From positions 868,001 through 932,000 of the forward strand of contig OZ038531.1 of NCBI GenBank assembly GCA_964036665.1: a stretch of DNA of 64,000 bases. Direction: 5' to 3'. This DNA is from Gordius sp. MW1 (lineage: Eukaryota > Nematomorpha > Gordioida > Gordea > Gordiidae). A program made the translations under genes and the position numbers. The notes under the pieces were generated by a model. That model was not told the DNA's origin and did not search any database. It saw only the letters and a list, made by a program, of their open reading frames with translations. Each line of letters opens with the position of its first letter. Positions within the stretch are counted from its first letter, which is position 1. This document shows, piece after piece, positions 1-12,335 of the stretch.

Positions 1-159
1 CTACAAAACAATCGTTTAACTAGATCAAAATGTTGTTATTCTATATATACTTGAGTATTGGTTTGAATGTTTATTTTTATTAATACGATAAAAATTTTTA
101 AACTAAATTTTTTAAGTTATTATCATAGAAGCCAGACTTCTAAAAATAATCTCAATAGT

Positions 160-1270
160 TTAACGACAATTTGGGTTCCTGCCTGGGCTGAGGCCATTTA
201 TGGAACTATATAAGGAAAAACAAAAAGATCTTTATGTGTGTATCATCGATCTTGAGAAGGCGATAAAGTGCCAAGGCAGTTGATATGGGATAGCCTTAGT
301 ATCAATTGTATACCCGACGCTTTTATATTGTTAATAAAACATATGTATAAAAATGTAAAAGCCAAGGTACATCCAGTGGTACATCATAGGGGTTCAGTCT
401 AAATGTTGCTGTGCATCAGGGATCGCTAAGTCCATTGCTCTTCCAAACGATAATGGATTCGATAATTAAAAACCTGAAACGCGAATTACCATGGGCAATG
501 CTCTTTGCGAATGATATAGTGCTGTGCGCAGGCTTAAATGTGGAATTAGCAGAGCAAGTAAAAGTGTGGATGGATCGAATTGGAAGCAAAGGCCGTAGGG
601 TTAACAGAGATAAAACTGAATATGGATGTTTGGAGTGGGGAAGTGAATAAAAAGAAGCACACCTGCAAATCGATGACTGGTTCTAAAGCAATAGTAAGGA
701 TTTCAAATATCTTGAATCTAGGGCACAATGTGATGGGGGTGTAGAAAGAGAAATTAAGGTAAGAATAAACGCAGGCTGGCTAAAATTCAGCAAGTTGAGT
801 GGTCTACTAGACAAACACATACCACTCAAATTGAAAGGACGGTTATGTAACACCTTTATTGTACCCACGGTATAGTAAGGAGCAGAAACATGGGCAATTA
901 AGGCAAAAGAAGAGCAAAGCTTGGCTACAACAATGGAGATGCGATTGTTACGATGGATCTTGGAAATAAGCAAAAAGGACCATATAAGGAATAATAACTA
1001 AGGGATATTCTAAATGTAGTTACGATTTAGAGAATGTTGATGGTAAGGTAAGAAGATTGAGATGGTATGGTCATTTGGAGATATGAGAGGATAGTCACTT
1101 GGCAAAACGTATCAAGAAGTTGCAAGTCGCAGGTAAGCGAAAGAGAGGGAGGCCTAAGCTGGCATGGATATTAAATAGATATGGACTTGAGAAGGTCCGA
1201 GCTAAAGAAGCCGGTGTAAGTGCAGGAATACATGGGGAAACTATTTGAAGGAGCTGACCACTAGGCGTGA
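160..1270 (+). pseudogene. RTE-like non-LTR retrotransposon fragment
   Basis: Reverse-transcriptase pieces in order on the plus strand: CIIDLEKA, QGSLSPLLFQTIMDSIIKNL, LPWAMLFANDIVLC, then a C-terminal region ending near a GRPKLAW-like motif at about 1150. The family YADD box reads FAND here, so a catalytic Asp is lost. Stops and shifts occur throughout and the endonuclease is missing, so it is a 5'-truncated dead copy related to the elements at 6186-9260 and 50499-53451. Confidence 0.75.
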
Positions 1271-1299
1271 CAAACAGCTATAGGTAGTTTATGTAATAT

Positions 1300-2180
1300 A
1301 TATTATAAATAATATTGAGAATATAAAATATATACCTATTTAATGTTATAAATAAGCTTATTAAAACATTATTTGATATAATTAAAAAGAATATTTTATT
1401 TGTTTGTTGGAGATCAAATCTGAATAAGCTTATACCATATTAAAAATAATTAAATTAATTATATGTTGTTAAATAAAGACTATTAAAATGTGTATTACGT
1501 GAATTGCCTGGAATTTGAATTGTTGGGAAGGAATAATACAACTTTCATTTAATTTTCGAAGGAACACATATAAAATTTAATGGAATACATATGTATGTAT
1601 GTAGTATTTGCAAATGGCGGTAAAACAGGCATCACTTTTACGGTACGTATGTACGTATAAGGAGCAGTCTATTTAGTCTATGTGTATGAAGGACGCGAAG
1701 AAAAACAAGCTGGTGTGTCCGGTACTTTTTTCTGAGAAATAATCTTAGACGTTTGTTCTCGACCACACTATTTGTATTTCACTTTTGTCCATTTGAATGG
1801 GGCAAAAAATCAATTCGATCGACAGCTCATTACGAGGTGATAGGATTCATAAAGTGCCACTCAGATACATAAACAAAACACATGAGGAGCCTATCTTGTA
1901 TTTCGCGATGAGAGCAATATGCAATTATTCACATGGAACGATAATAGCCATGTGCGAATTAAAACCTACTAACACACTGACAGGTCCACAAGATAGTTGG
2001 CATTACGGCTCCTCAACCCACCTCTATTGGTGGATACAATAAAGGGATAAGGATGGGGACCTTTGTTTATCGTGTAAGCTCTATAAGGTTATATTTAAAT
2101 GCATCTAATTTAATGTGTGGCTTCTGCAAAAATGCTTATAAAGAGAGAATGCTATTAGATTTTTTGCGGAAGATCATATT
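1300..2180. other. no gene seen
   Basis: AT-rich sequence. The stretch near 1600-1690 (ATGGCGGTAAAACAGGCATC, then GAGCAGTCTATTTAGTCT) resembles the right arm of the inverted-repeat element at 15968-16275. An 81-codon ORF at 1797-2042 was not recognised. Confidence 0.4.
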
Positions 2181-3897
2181 TCCACATGATATAACGCCAT
2201 TGAAAACGCTTCCGACCCTCACATAGCAAATAGTCATCTCTACACATGGTCCCAAAAGATACTCCAGGGACTTGGCATCCATGTGGTGATTTTAGAATGC
2301 TTAATTATGCAACAAGGCCTGGTAGATACCCAATTCCACATCTACATGATTTCGCTTTAAATCTAACAGGCAAATCTATTTTTTCAAAGTTGGATTTAAT
2401 AAAATCTTACCATCAAATTTTGATGGCACCGGAGGACTCCCAAGAACCGCAATATAAGACCTTTTGGGCTTTTTGAATTTTTAAGAATGCATTTCGGACT
2501 GCGGAATGCAGCACAAACATTTCAGCGCCTCATAAATAAAATTTTTAATGGTTTCGATTTTGTGTATGCTTACATCGATGATATACCTATTGCCTTCCAC
2601 AGAACATGAACACGAATTACATCTTTTAACAGTTTTTAAGCGGTTACAAACATACGGTTTTCGTATTAATCTGTCAAAATGTTCTTTGGGGGTAAAAACA
2701 TTAAACTTTCTCAGTCATCAAGTTGATCAAAATGGCATACACCCTTTATCAAACAAAATCGATGCAATTAGAAATTTTCCAATTCCTCTAACGATGAAGA
2801 GTTTGAAACTTCTTCTTGGTATGGTTAATTTTTATAGACGTTTTATACCAAATTGTGCTTCAATTTCAAAACCACTTACGGATTTGTTAAACAATGATGA
2901 CAAAAATATTAAAATAACGGAGACAGAAATGAATTCATTTATTTTTTAAAACAAAGTTTAATTAAAGCAAAGCGAATTATTTTTGAAACCAAACAGTTGG
3001 TGAACATTAACCACAGATGCTTCGAACATAGCAGTTGGGGGAGTTCTACATAAGGTAAGTAACAACAAATAAGTACCATGCCTTTTTTTCTCAGAAATTA
3101 TCAGCAGCTCAAACACGCTATAGTACATTTATTCGGGAATTACTAGCTATTATTTTGAGATTAAACATTTAAAACACATACTTGAGGGGCGCAATTATAC
3201 TATATTTACTGATCACAAACCTTTAATTATGCTTTCCAAGCAAAAATTGATCGTTACTCACCACAAGAGATCCGACATTTAGATTATGTTTCACAATTTA
3301 GTACCGACATTCGCTTTATAAAAGGTAATAGCAATATTACAGCGGACACATTAACCCGATCAGACATAGCTTCTTTAACTCTACCTATTTGTCCAAATGA
3401 GAATTAACTAGTTTTAAACCAAAAGAATGATATTGAGTTATAGATGAACACAAAATTTTTACGTCTCGTAAAATTAAAAAGTCCCGGCTGTCAGGACGCA
3501 TTCTTTGCGTCCTATCGACAGGTTCGCCTCGACCCCTTATACCAACAACCGGAGAAAAAATTTCTTCAATCACTTTCACTCTCTTTCCCATCCAGGGATT
3601 AGGGCAACCCAAATACTAATTTCTCGCAATTTTGTGTGGCCAGCGATGAATAAAGATATTCGGCATTGGACAAAAGAATGCATGAAATGCCAAAGATCTA
3701 AGGTGAACCAACACACAATTACTTCACCTGGTATTTTTAACGACTCCGACGAAAGGTTCGGTCACGTGCATTGGGATGTGGTGGGTCCTTTGCCACCTTC
3801 ATCTCACTACACCCATATCAGCCATCGATCGCTTTACGAGATGGCCAATTGCAATACCAATCAACGAGATATCAGCAGAAAATTTGGCCATAAATGA
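2180..3897 (+). pseudogene. Ty3/gypsy pol relic (RT, RNase H, integrase)
   Basis: Reverse transcriptase at about 2246-2945 (WHPCGDFRMLNYATRPGRYP, SKLDLIKSYHQI, then AYIDDIPI and LLGMVNFYRRFIPNCA), RNase H at about 3010-3350 (TTDASNIAVGGVL, FTDHKPLI, DYVSQFSTDIRFIKGNSNIT), integrase zinc-binding and core start at 3505-3897 (HPGIRATQILISRNFVWPAM, CMKCQRSK, HWDVVGPLPP). Frame changes and stops separate the pieces. Gag, protease and LTRs were not found, so it is a truncated dead copy of the 412/opus-like kind. Confidence 0.88.
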
Positions 3898-3899
3898 TT

Positions 3900-4527
3900 A
3901 TATCTAGGTGTAGTATGATGATAAACAAATATTTACAAAACTCAAAGTTCGTCTTCATAAACAATTTTTTGTACTAAATAATTTGCTATACATTAAAATT
4001 GTTTAATTTGTGAAGTATTTATTTAGGATTGGATATAGACGGGAAGAAAATGTTTTGGGGGGCGCAAAATAATAATTTTTTTTATAATTTTAACCATTTT
4101 TGAAATTAAATAAATTGTCTCTCCTCGCTAAGCTCTTCACAGAACAATATGAATATTATGGAAAAGTTCCCCTTGATTCATTTATTAGATATATTTAACA
4201 ACAGTTTTTATCGTATAAAATAATCGAAACTCTAAATCTTCTCCATCATCTTCATATCAAAAACTTCTAATTTTAACCCACATTTATAACACCTTAGCTA
4301 ATTTTCATTTATCATGTTAGCCATATGGTAAAAACTCCTTTTTGTCCTAAGGCAGCCATTCGTATGATCGTAGTCAGTTCCAGTCTATGACTCTCATGTC
4401 GATGGCTAATGACAACTTTTCTTCCATAGCTTTAATGCTTATGTTAATTTTTAGCACAGTTCCACCGGTCTTACGAATTATAGTCTATACTCTTTAGACA
4501 TATTGGCAGCTAGTCGCACATTGTAAC
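3900..4527. other. AT-rich stretch with a faint RTE remnant
   Basis: Between about 4330 and 4510 the plus strand resembles the 3' part of RTE elements read backwards (CTCATGTCGATGG, then CCACCGGTCTTACGA, as in the copy at 6186-9260), but it is badly decayed. Nothing else seen. Confidence 0.3.
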
Positions 4528-5540
4528 AGAGATACTAGAGGCCTGCACGGCCCAGCCCGGCCCACAGACGGCGGGGTGGGTCGGACCTCCTTCAAAATTA
4601 AACAGCGGGCCAAGGCCTGGACGGGCAGTAATATAACCTAGCGAGCTCGGACCGGGCCTAGATATATGTAAGGCCCGTAAAAGTCCGTTACAAAATTAAT
4701 TAGATTTAGTATAAACAAATGTTTATTTTATAATGCTAAAGTATAATTATTTGATGTTTATTAAATTAACAAGGAAAGTTAAAATATTTCCATCTTAATT
4801 TAATCATTCATCAATATATCAACGCGCATTTTAAGTCACATAATTCCATAAGCGTAGACAGGTTTTATATAAGAGGGCGGCAGTAATAATTTAGGCAGGG
4901 CAGAATTTTTTTTAGATCAAGAAATTTTGTAGTGGGGTAGATGTCCATCCTTGACACCCCATTTGTACCGTCTAGTCTAGCAATACAAGAGTTAAATAAT
5001 TTAATGTAATGTAAGGTTTTATATATATATATATATAGTTACTAAAAAATTTAAAAACAAATCTAAAAAGTTATACTTTATTCAAGTTTCCTTTATAAAA
5101 TATCAGCTTTTCATTTCTTATCAATAACCTATAAAATGGTGGAAAAGCAAAGAAGCCAAGTAGTGATGCGGAAAACCCGAGAAAAATCTCTTTGAAAAAG
5201 TGAGTCGAGATCGAGACGAGACGAGATTTTATCAGCGAGATCTCGGCTTCAATTTTTATTCATAACTATTGATACTTAATTTAGCTAATTAAGGATACTT
5301 AGTTTAGCTAATTAAGAATTTTAATTTTATGAGATTTACATTTAGGATATTAAATGCAAATTAATATGATTTTGAAATTTTGATACTAAATATCACTTCG
5401 CGCAAATTTCAACTTTTAATATAATCTTATTCAATGGACAACATGGTATTAGTGGCCCTTAGGGTATATGAACAATTAATTATGTATTTATTACTTTTTT
5501 GTATAGCATTATTTTATAGTATAAAAATTTTAGACCTATA

Positions 5541-6068
5541 ATGAGTTTATGCCCAACAAGTTCATCATCCAACTCAAAAAAGAGCAAGCTAATTAAACAT
5601 TTCATTGTACCCAAGGATAAATCAAATATAAATGGAAAGTGAATTGTGCTACAGTAAAAATGACTGATAGCAATACTTCAGGTTTTCAACGACATCTTAA
5701 ACGTTACCATCATAAGAATTACTATAACCTTTACCCTACTCAAGTTATATAAGAATTAAACTGCCCAAAAATTTTATTACAGCCAACCTAGATGCTTCAG
5801 AAAATCTAAGCATTTAACAGCTATTATATATGAAACATATTCTTTAAAAATGACTAAATATTTGTATATATTATATAATTAGTGGATTAACAAATATTAT
5901 TATCCTACTTTAGCAGCAATGGCTAGAGATTTTCTAGCACCCCGGCGACCTCGGTGCCTGCCGAATCATTGTTTTCAACTCTGGCTATTCGAAATCGTAA
6001 TAGATTAACCCATGAATCTGTCAGGAGTGCTATGCCTAAACTTATGGCACATCTCAACAATATTCAAC
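5541..6068 (+). pseudogene. hAT transposase remnant (BED finger and hATC)
   Basis: An N-terminal part starts MSLCPTSSSSNSKKSKLIKH; after a frame change the end of a BED zinc finger is visible (SNTSGFQRHLKRYHHKNY). From about 5900 comes MARDFLA and, one frame over, the dimerisation signature PAESLFSTLAIRNRNRLTHE. The catalytic middle is missing, so it is inactive. Confidence 0.65.
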
Positions 6069-6247
6069 CCATCACATTCATAACATTTTACGTCAAAATG
6101 TAGGCTTGGCAGATGCAATCAAATTCACTGATTTTTTTTGCAAAAAGCTGCAATTTATCTATAAATCCAAATATATGAACATAAGCTTTCTTCTTCTTCT
6201 TCTTCTTCTTTATCGTGTTGAAAATCCCACAGACGTGGGGTAAGTTT

Positions 6248-8200
6248 TCAGCAGCCTCTTCCATCTGAGTCGCGTGCCATGCCAATTTCCATCTGTTTGA
6301 CGTCCATATCCTTTTCGACCAATCGTTTCCAGTTGGCACGTGGTCTGCCCCTTCCTCTTCTTCCAGGCACGTCCATCTCCAGCGTTCGCCGTGTGACATC
6401 GTCCTCGTCTCTTCGTAATACATGGCCGTACCAACGCAGTCGATTTTCTCTTAAGAAGTCCTTCGTCGCTTGTATACCCATCTTTGTCATCAAGGATTCG
6501 TTCGTCATGCGATCCAGCTTGGTGTAGCCTAAGCTCCATCGCACCATTCTCATTTCCGTGACTTGCAAGAGTTTCTCCTCCGCGGTGGTTACACCCCATG
6601 TTTCGCTCCCGTAAAGCAAGACCGGTCGCACGATGGTTTTGTACGCCTTGCTTTTCAACCAAATTGGTATCTTTTTGTCACACATGACACCGGAGATGCT
6701 GCGCCACTTGAGCCATGCTTTCTTGATCCGAGAATGGACTTCTGCGGTACATCCTCCCTCTTGATGTAATAGCGAGCCAAGATATGTGAACTTATCAACC
6801 TCCGTGTACATTGGACCGTCATTTTTGTGCATTTGCGGACTACCGCCCATCGTTTGCATGTAAACCGTTTTCTTGTCGCTGACCTTTAACCCGAAATCCG
6901 AAAACTGACCATTTTTTCGCCTGATGAAAAACCCCTTCTCTTGTTTCATCGCATAGGACAATATCATCGGCATATAGCATAGTCCAAGGGGCTGGCTTGT
7001 GCAAGTCCTTTGTTATTGTATCCATAATTAGATTAAACAAGAATAGGCTTAACGCTGACCCTTGATGTATTCTAATCATTATTCGGAAGGGTTTCGTTTC
7101 TCCTACGGTAGTCCTAACAGATACCGCGCCATTATACATTTCCTTGATAAGTCGAACATATCCTTCGGGTACATTTCTGGCTCTAAGGGACCACCATATT
7201 AAGTCTCTCGGAACCGTATCGTAGGCCTTTTCTAAATCGATGAAGACCATGTGTAAGTTCTTTCTTATGTCGCCATATTTTTCCATCGTCTGCTTCAACG
7301 CAAAGATTGGATCCATCGTTGATTTACCGGCCACGAATCCAAACTGATTGGGCGAGAGACAAACTTCGTCATTGAGCCTTTTCACTAGCACCCTTTCGAG
7401 TAGTTTTAGTGAGTGGCAGGTCAACTTGATACCTCTAAAGTTGCCACATTCCTGCGCGTCTCTTTTGCCTTTGTATATGGGTATGATCGTACTTTCCCTC
7501 CATTGGTCAGGGATACGACTCTCATACAGCATAGCGTTAAATAGGCCTGTCATTATGTCGATTCCTTCTCCTTTGCACCCAAGCCAAGCTTCGATCGGTA
7601 AATCATCGGGACCTAGCGCTTTCCCTTTCCGCATCTTCGTTAGTTGCGCTCCTACTTCATAAGCCTGCAATGGTAAAACCAAGTTCGAGTTCGGTTCCAC
7701 CCTCTCTAGCGGTCTTCTATCTCGTTTTGTTCATCATATTTTGGAAATAATCTTTCCATCTTTTGATGACTTCCTTCGGTTTGCACAACGTTCGTCCCTC
7801 TTCGCTTTTAATGACTTTCAGTGTCCCGACATCTCGACTTTTTTTCTCCCTAATCTTTGCGAGTTTATACATGACTATGTCGCCGCCCTTGGTATCGTAG
7901 CTTGTTTGCCATCTCGGTGTAAGCCTCGTTCTTCGCTATCGCAACCCCTATCTTAGCTTTGCGTTTCGCTTCACGATATGCCACGTAGTCTTCTCCTTTC
8001 TTCGTTTTGTACCATCGTAGGTACAACGCCTTCTTTTCTTCTATAGCCTCTTTGGCCGAGTCATTCCACCACCATAGTTCACGCTTGTGAGCTCTGCCGC
8101 CCTTAGTTCGTCCCAAGATTTGAAAGGCCGTTTCCTTTAGAACATTTGCAACGGTGTCCCACTTTTTGTTAATGTCGCCCCCCAAGCCTGCAACCTTCAA
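6248..8200 (-). pseudogene. RTE copy 1 reverse transcriptase region
   Basis: After a linker (RELWWWNDSAKEAIEEKKAL, 7865-8200) the RT domain at 6840-7700 shows [64 protein letters not shown] and the active site PWTMLYADDIVLCDET. A frameshift near 6900 leads to the C-terminal part at 6248-6973 (FTYLGSLLHQEGG, RMVRWSLGYTKLDRM, RLRWYGHVLRR, GRRGRGRP). The catalytic Asp pair is intact but the reading frame is not. Confidence 0.88.
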
Positions 8201-9176
8201 GAGCGGAGTTCTCGAGCGTGAAACATTTCATTTGCGCGATCATCCTTAAGCTTTTCGTACTTTGTCCTTGGTGTGTAGACTTTTCTCCTTTCGGGAAAAA
8301 TCTTTCTTGCTATATCGAGGACAACTGGCCGATGTTGCTTGGCGATTTCTTCCCCCGGTATAACCTTGCAATCTTTAACTTGCCACAAATTTTTGCGCTT
8401 CACTAGGATGTAGTCGACCTGTGTAAGGTGATCCCCACTGCTGTACGTCGCTAAATGTTCGGTACGCTTCTGAAAGAAGGTATTCACAATGGCCATATCG
8501 TAAGCTTGCGCCATCTGTAGTATCTCTCCCTCTTTATTCTTCAACCCATAGCCATGCCCGCCGTGATTTCGTTCGTACACGCCCCTTTCTTTCCCAACGT
8601 GCCCATTAAAGTCTGCTCCGATGATGAGATTCTCGTCAGGCTTCACGTAGCGTATTTCTTTTTCGAGCTTTTCATAGAATTCGTCCTTCTCATTTTCGGA
8701 ACATCCAACTTGGGGCAAATACGCACAAATAACATTGACAAGGCCGCCTTGATCCGCCAGCTTTATGCACATCAATCTATCCGAGCATCGTTTGACTTCG
8801 ACTACCTTGTCCTTAAAGGAATCGCTAAGCACTATACCGACCCCGTTCTTCCGTGATGGGGAACCCGAGTAATATAGCTTGTAACCATCTCCTAGCTCCC
8901 TGGCTTTTGTTCCATGCCACCGCGTTTCTTGTAGACACGCTATGTGTATCCTTCGCCTTTTAGCATCTGCGCAACCTCGATGCTCTTCCCCGTCAGGGTG
9001 CCCACATTCCAGCTGGCCACTCTTGTCCGTTCAACTAGATTCCTTAACCGCCTTCGTTGTGAGTGAGGCGGTAACCCTTGTATACTTTTCACATTGCACG
9101 GGCGGATGATGCAATGCGCGTCGTTTGGGGAGGACGCCCTAGCATTCTGGTATAAGTTCGTATTTGAAGCTGCCAT
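8197..9176 (-). pseudogene. RTE copy 1 endonuclease region
   Basis: Starts MAASNTNLYQNARASSPNDA, then RVASWNVGTLTGKSIEVAQM, the first strand of an APE endonuclease. A break near 8940 is followed by VKRCSDRLMCIKLADQGG, LIIGADFNGHVGKERG (catalytic Asp and Asn) and QVDYILVKRK with a final HRPVV. It would nick the target DNA. A stop near 8197 ends this frame. Confidence 0.85.
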
Positions 9177-9977
9177 GTTGTTTGGAGTTGCTTTTTACAG
9201 CCGGCTTCCGACCTGACGCCAACCCTCCACTTTTTTCACACGGATTTGGGACCGTCGATGTAATTATTTTATGCGAAATTTAATAATAAATGGATTAAGT
9301 TAATATTTTGTTATATATAATGGGATGTCACACTATAATAGATTTGTTTAAATTTTATATTTAACAACTTTAATTAAATTATATATGTATAATTAGTAAG
9401 ATCTTAAATCTGTTATGTTCTTCCAACAATAATGCCTATTTTATTGTATTCGTAATAAGATAATTACCCTCACGCATTTCTGTCATTATTTAACGTTATT
9501 ATATAGATCTTAAATTCATAATGTTAAAATATGGTGATATTATTAAATTTTATCCTTTTATTGAGCCTTAGCCAGGAAACAAAAGTTATTAATTTGCAAC
9601 TTTATATCGAGTCAAGTAGTATATAACACCTATATTAATGCTTCCTACCTTTAGTTACTCATCTAGTTTGTGTTTTGGGATTTGAGATAAAAAATTGGTT
9701 CCATTATGACCAATTTATATCTTATATAATAATTTATAAAAGCCAGAAAAAAGTATATATGGTATAATTATTTTTAAAAGTCGAGACAAGATCGAGATTT
9801 TTCTAGGCCGAAACGAGATCGAGATTTTAATAATCGCACCCGAGACGAGATTTTGCTTTCGAGACCGAGACGAGGCGAGATCAAAACACTAAAGCCAAGT
9901 AACGTTATTTAAAACATGTAACTTTAAATAAGGGTTTAAAAAGTTTATTTGACATATATGATTTTATGTATCCCAAC

Positions 9978-10948
9978 TAAAGAACGCAAAGTCACTTTTT
10001 TCACGAACCCGACCCGAAAAAGTTTAATTTTTAACCGAAACCCTCCCGAGCGCCTTTCAAATTTTGGTGTCCGACGCGAGAGTAAGAAAAATATTGATCT
10101 GTAAAATTTAATCGACATATTAAAGTGCGATTTACGAAACGAATGGATATTACAGATTTTGATTAGTAAATTTAATGGAATGATTTATATAAGTGACTAG
10201 CTGACCCGGCAAACGTTGTTTTGCTAAAAATACAATTTTTAATATAATAAAATTCGAGAAAACTTCAGCCTTGTATGTATGACGTCATTATTGTATATGA
10301 TGCTATAAATGAAACTGGCCGTAAAATGTCTGATATTTTTAAAACGAAAAAGAATTTTAGGAATCTGAAAAAGCATTTTACCCCTGGCCGCCCTGGGCAT
10401 CTACGGCTAAATTTTTGCGCGAATCGGGCCGGTAGTTTCAGAATTTAGCCCTTGCATACATATATACACACATACATACACACACTTTACTTTATATATA
10501 TAGATGTATAGATATAATAACATCGGTCGCAATTAATTTAAACCGACTTTTATTCATTTATGTAGCTATTAATTATGAACCACCACTTCACACTATCTAA
10601 ATACAATTTAAAAATATAATTTTGTTATTAGATTTTAACTTTCACGAATCAAATTCAAATTTGCGTCCAAATTAAAACAATCAGGTTAAGGAAATTAATT
10701 AACTGAATGAATGATCTTCAATTATACATTTCGATATTAATTAAGAATAATATCCATAATATCATTTATTTAAAAGATATGTCCCCTGTATTTTGCAATG
10801 TAAGTTTCATAACCTTTGACCCGGCACTTTAAATTTAGCCCGGCACGACCCCATCCGAAAGCATTTTTTAATTTACCCGAACCCGACCCGAAGACATTAT
10901 AAAATTTTTAATCCGGGTCGGGTTTCGGGTCACCCGTGCAGGTCTTTA
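9978..10948. mobile_element. 971-bp non-autonomous hAT inside the outer hAT
   Basis: The right end reads CACCCGTGCAGGTCTTTA; the left end TAAAGAACGC is a decayed mirror image. The flanks are a perfect ATCCCAAC (9970-9977, 10949-10956). Subterminal ACCCGACCCGAA motifs occur at both ends. There is no transposase. It carries the repeat at 10199-10505. Confidence 0.78.
10199..10505. repeat. short interspersed repeat (AGCTGACCCGGCAAACGTT type)
   Basis: Begins CTAGCTGACCCGGCAAACG, has a conserved centre (TTTTGCGCGAATCGGGCC) and ends in a CATACA-rich run and TATATATATAGAT. I recall similar sequences as a common invertebrate repeat but cannot assign a class. No target duplication was checked. Confidence 0.45.
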
Positions 10949-11455
10949 ATCCCAACTAAAGTGTCACTATTAACTAATGAAAAAAAAATTTCCCCTGTTG
11001 GTCCACTCTTAAAAGATAGAAGAACTCGTCTGATCAGAAATCATTGGTAAATTAATTTTACATAATTAACATATTTAACACTTATAAATTGTTTATTCTT
11101 TCGGTAAAATGAAAATAAAAAAAAATTTAAGGGCCCGGGCCGAGCTCGGGCTTTGTATAAAATTAGCGGGCCGGGCCCGGGCCTATAATTTAATATTTTG
11201 ACGGGTCAGGGCCGGGTATGGGCTTGTAAATTTCTTAAACAGGCCTGTTGCAGATCTCTAAGAGATATTTCGTCGTTTAAGTCACATCTTTTAAAATCCT
11301 TGTGTTTAATTGTTTTACGCAACCTTCTTATTGATGCAGAAGACGAGGTGTGTAAACCTATATACATTTGGGTCATTCAATAGGTCATCATCCAGCAAAG
11401 GGTGCCTGTGACTTTCATAATATATATCGTTTTTTTGATTTTTGACTTTTCACTC

Positions 11456-11778
11456 TTACAGATTACAATCTTCGCTGCCCTCCACAACTTTTAAATTTTT
11501 TGCATTCAACAGACCAGATATTCCCATTGTAAAAGAGTTCCCGTCATTGAATACCATTTTTATGCCTCCGAACGTGGAAATAAACCCACAACCGGTGTCA
11601 TTTTATTAAAAAAACTATCTAAGTAAAAAATATTAATTTTGTCAACAATCGTTTAATCATAGCTCACGTTATTATCAAAAATCGCATCCTTTCCATTTTC
11701 AATGTCTAGGCTCCCCCTTCCTCAATAAACTTTAACTTTGCGGAAGCTTTCTTCCTCAACATTCAACACGAAATGAAT
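11456..11778 (-). CDS. possible two-exon coding fragment, product unknown
   Basis: One stretch (11778-11668) reads IHFVLNVEEESFRKVKVY, an in-frame TGA, then GRGSLDIENGKDAIFDNN before a strong donor GTGAGC. A second (11602-11456) reads NDTGCGFISTFGGIKMVFND and continues to EGSEDCNL and a TAA. Both look protein-like against the AT-rich surround. The TGA and a TAA just before the second piece mean it is either a pseudogene or wrongly joined here. No family recognised. Confidence 0.35.
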
Positions 11779-11829
11779 CTTAATTTTAAAAGGGTGTTAT
11801 TTAAATGCATTGTGAAAACTTCCACAATG

Positions 11830-12115
11830 CTTAGTTGTTTGTGCTCAGTTTTTAATTCAATTTGCTCATATTTTTAATTAAAAATGTTCAGTTTTTTTAT
11901 GCTCAGATTTTAATTAAAAAGTGCTCAATTTTTTGTGAAAAAGTGTTCAGTAGTTTGTCAAAAAATATTCAGTTTTATTTTCAAAAAATGTTCAGTTTTT
12001 TCTAAAAATATTCAGTTTTTTTGAGTATTTAGTTTTTTTTCAAAAAATGTTCAGTTTTTTTCAAAATATGCTCAGTTGTTATTAAAAAAAATTTAAACAG
12101 AAAAATGCTCAATAT
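11830..12115. repeat. degenerate tandem array of TGCTCAGTTTTTT units
   Basis: About ten units of roughly 20-25 bp with the core TGCTCAG or TGTTCAG followed by T- and A-runs. The mirror-image core ACTGAGCA forms a matching array at 22840-22975, and CTGAGCA plus AAAAACTTGGCA units lie at 12690-12830. Paired inverted tandem arrays suggest a foldback-type element or subterminal repeats of a large DNA transposon. Confidence 0.6.
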
Positions 12116-12164
12116 TTTTTGCAGCATTAAAATTTTAATTGTTATAGGCAAGTTAAAAAAATAT

Positions 12165-12335
12165 TATTGGGCTGTGGAAACACTAGAGAGCTCATATAAT
12201 CGTTATAAATTATTAATTTAAAATTGTATATTTATAAAAATTATTTTTATCTGTGGAAACCCTAGAGAGCTTTTATAATTTTTGTAAGTTATTATTCTAA
12301 ATTTGTATAATAAAAATTATGTTTATATTAAGTAC
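12165..12335. repeat. two direct copies of about 85 bp
   Basis: Each copy starts with CTGTGGAAAC and CTAGAGAGCT, followed by similar AT-rich sequence. They lie between the two oppositely oriented arrays. Confidence 0.6.

Larger units (their letters stand above)
6186..9260 (-). mobile_element. RTE-type non-LTR retrotransposon, nearly full length, copy 1
   Basis: Read on the minus strand it runs from a 5' end near 9260 (CCTCACTCACAACGAAGGC region) through an APE-type endonuclease and a reverse transcriptase to a 3' tail of GAA repeats at 6186-6212. The same order, 3 kb length and GAA-rich tail occur in the copy at 50499-53451. Its endonuclease half resembles proteins often annotated as craniofacial development protein 2, which are RTE open reading frames. 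Frameshifts make it defective. No target duplication was found. Confidence 0.88.
5161..9891 (+). mobile_element. hAT-B element nested in the outer hAT and split by an RTE element
   Basis: Begins TAGTGATGCGG and ends ATCAAAACACTA, flanked on both sides by a perfect 8-bp duplication AAGCCAAG (5153-5160, 9892-9899). The ends carry many GAGACGAGA motifs. Transposase remains lie at 5541-6068; the RTE at 6186-9260 interrupts the body. Another copy is at 43345-44802. Confidence 0.88.
4536..11260. mobile_element. outer hAT element with nested insertions
   Basis: The left end TAGAGGCCTGCACGG and right end (reverse complement TAGAGATCTGCAACAGGCC) are inverted. The flanks AGAGATAC (4528-4535) and AGAGATAT (11261-11268) form an 8-bp target duplication with one change, the hAT hallmark. 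GC-rich CCCGGCCC-type motifs crowd both ends in otherwise AT-rich DNA. Removing the inserts at 5161-9891 and 9978-10948 with their duplications leaves about 1 kb with no ORF, so this copy is non-autonomous. Confidence 0.8.

Noticed and set aside
7348-7662. Plus-strand ORFs over the RTE elements (for example at 7348-7662, 8554-8856, 52793-53326)
   Set aside because: Antisense shadows of the RTE coding strand without recognisable domains.
8197-9176. Host gene for craniofacial development protein 2
   Set aside because: The match comes from mis-named RTE endonucleases; the sequence continues into a reverse transcriptase and is present twice in the window.
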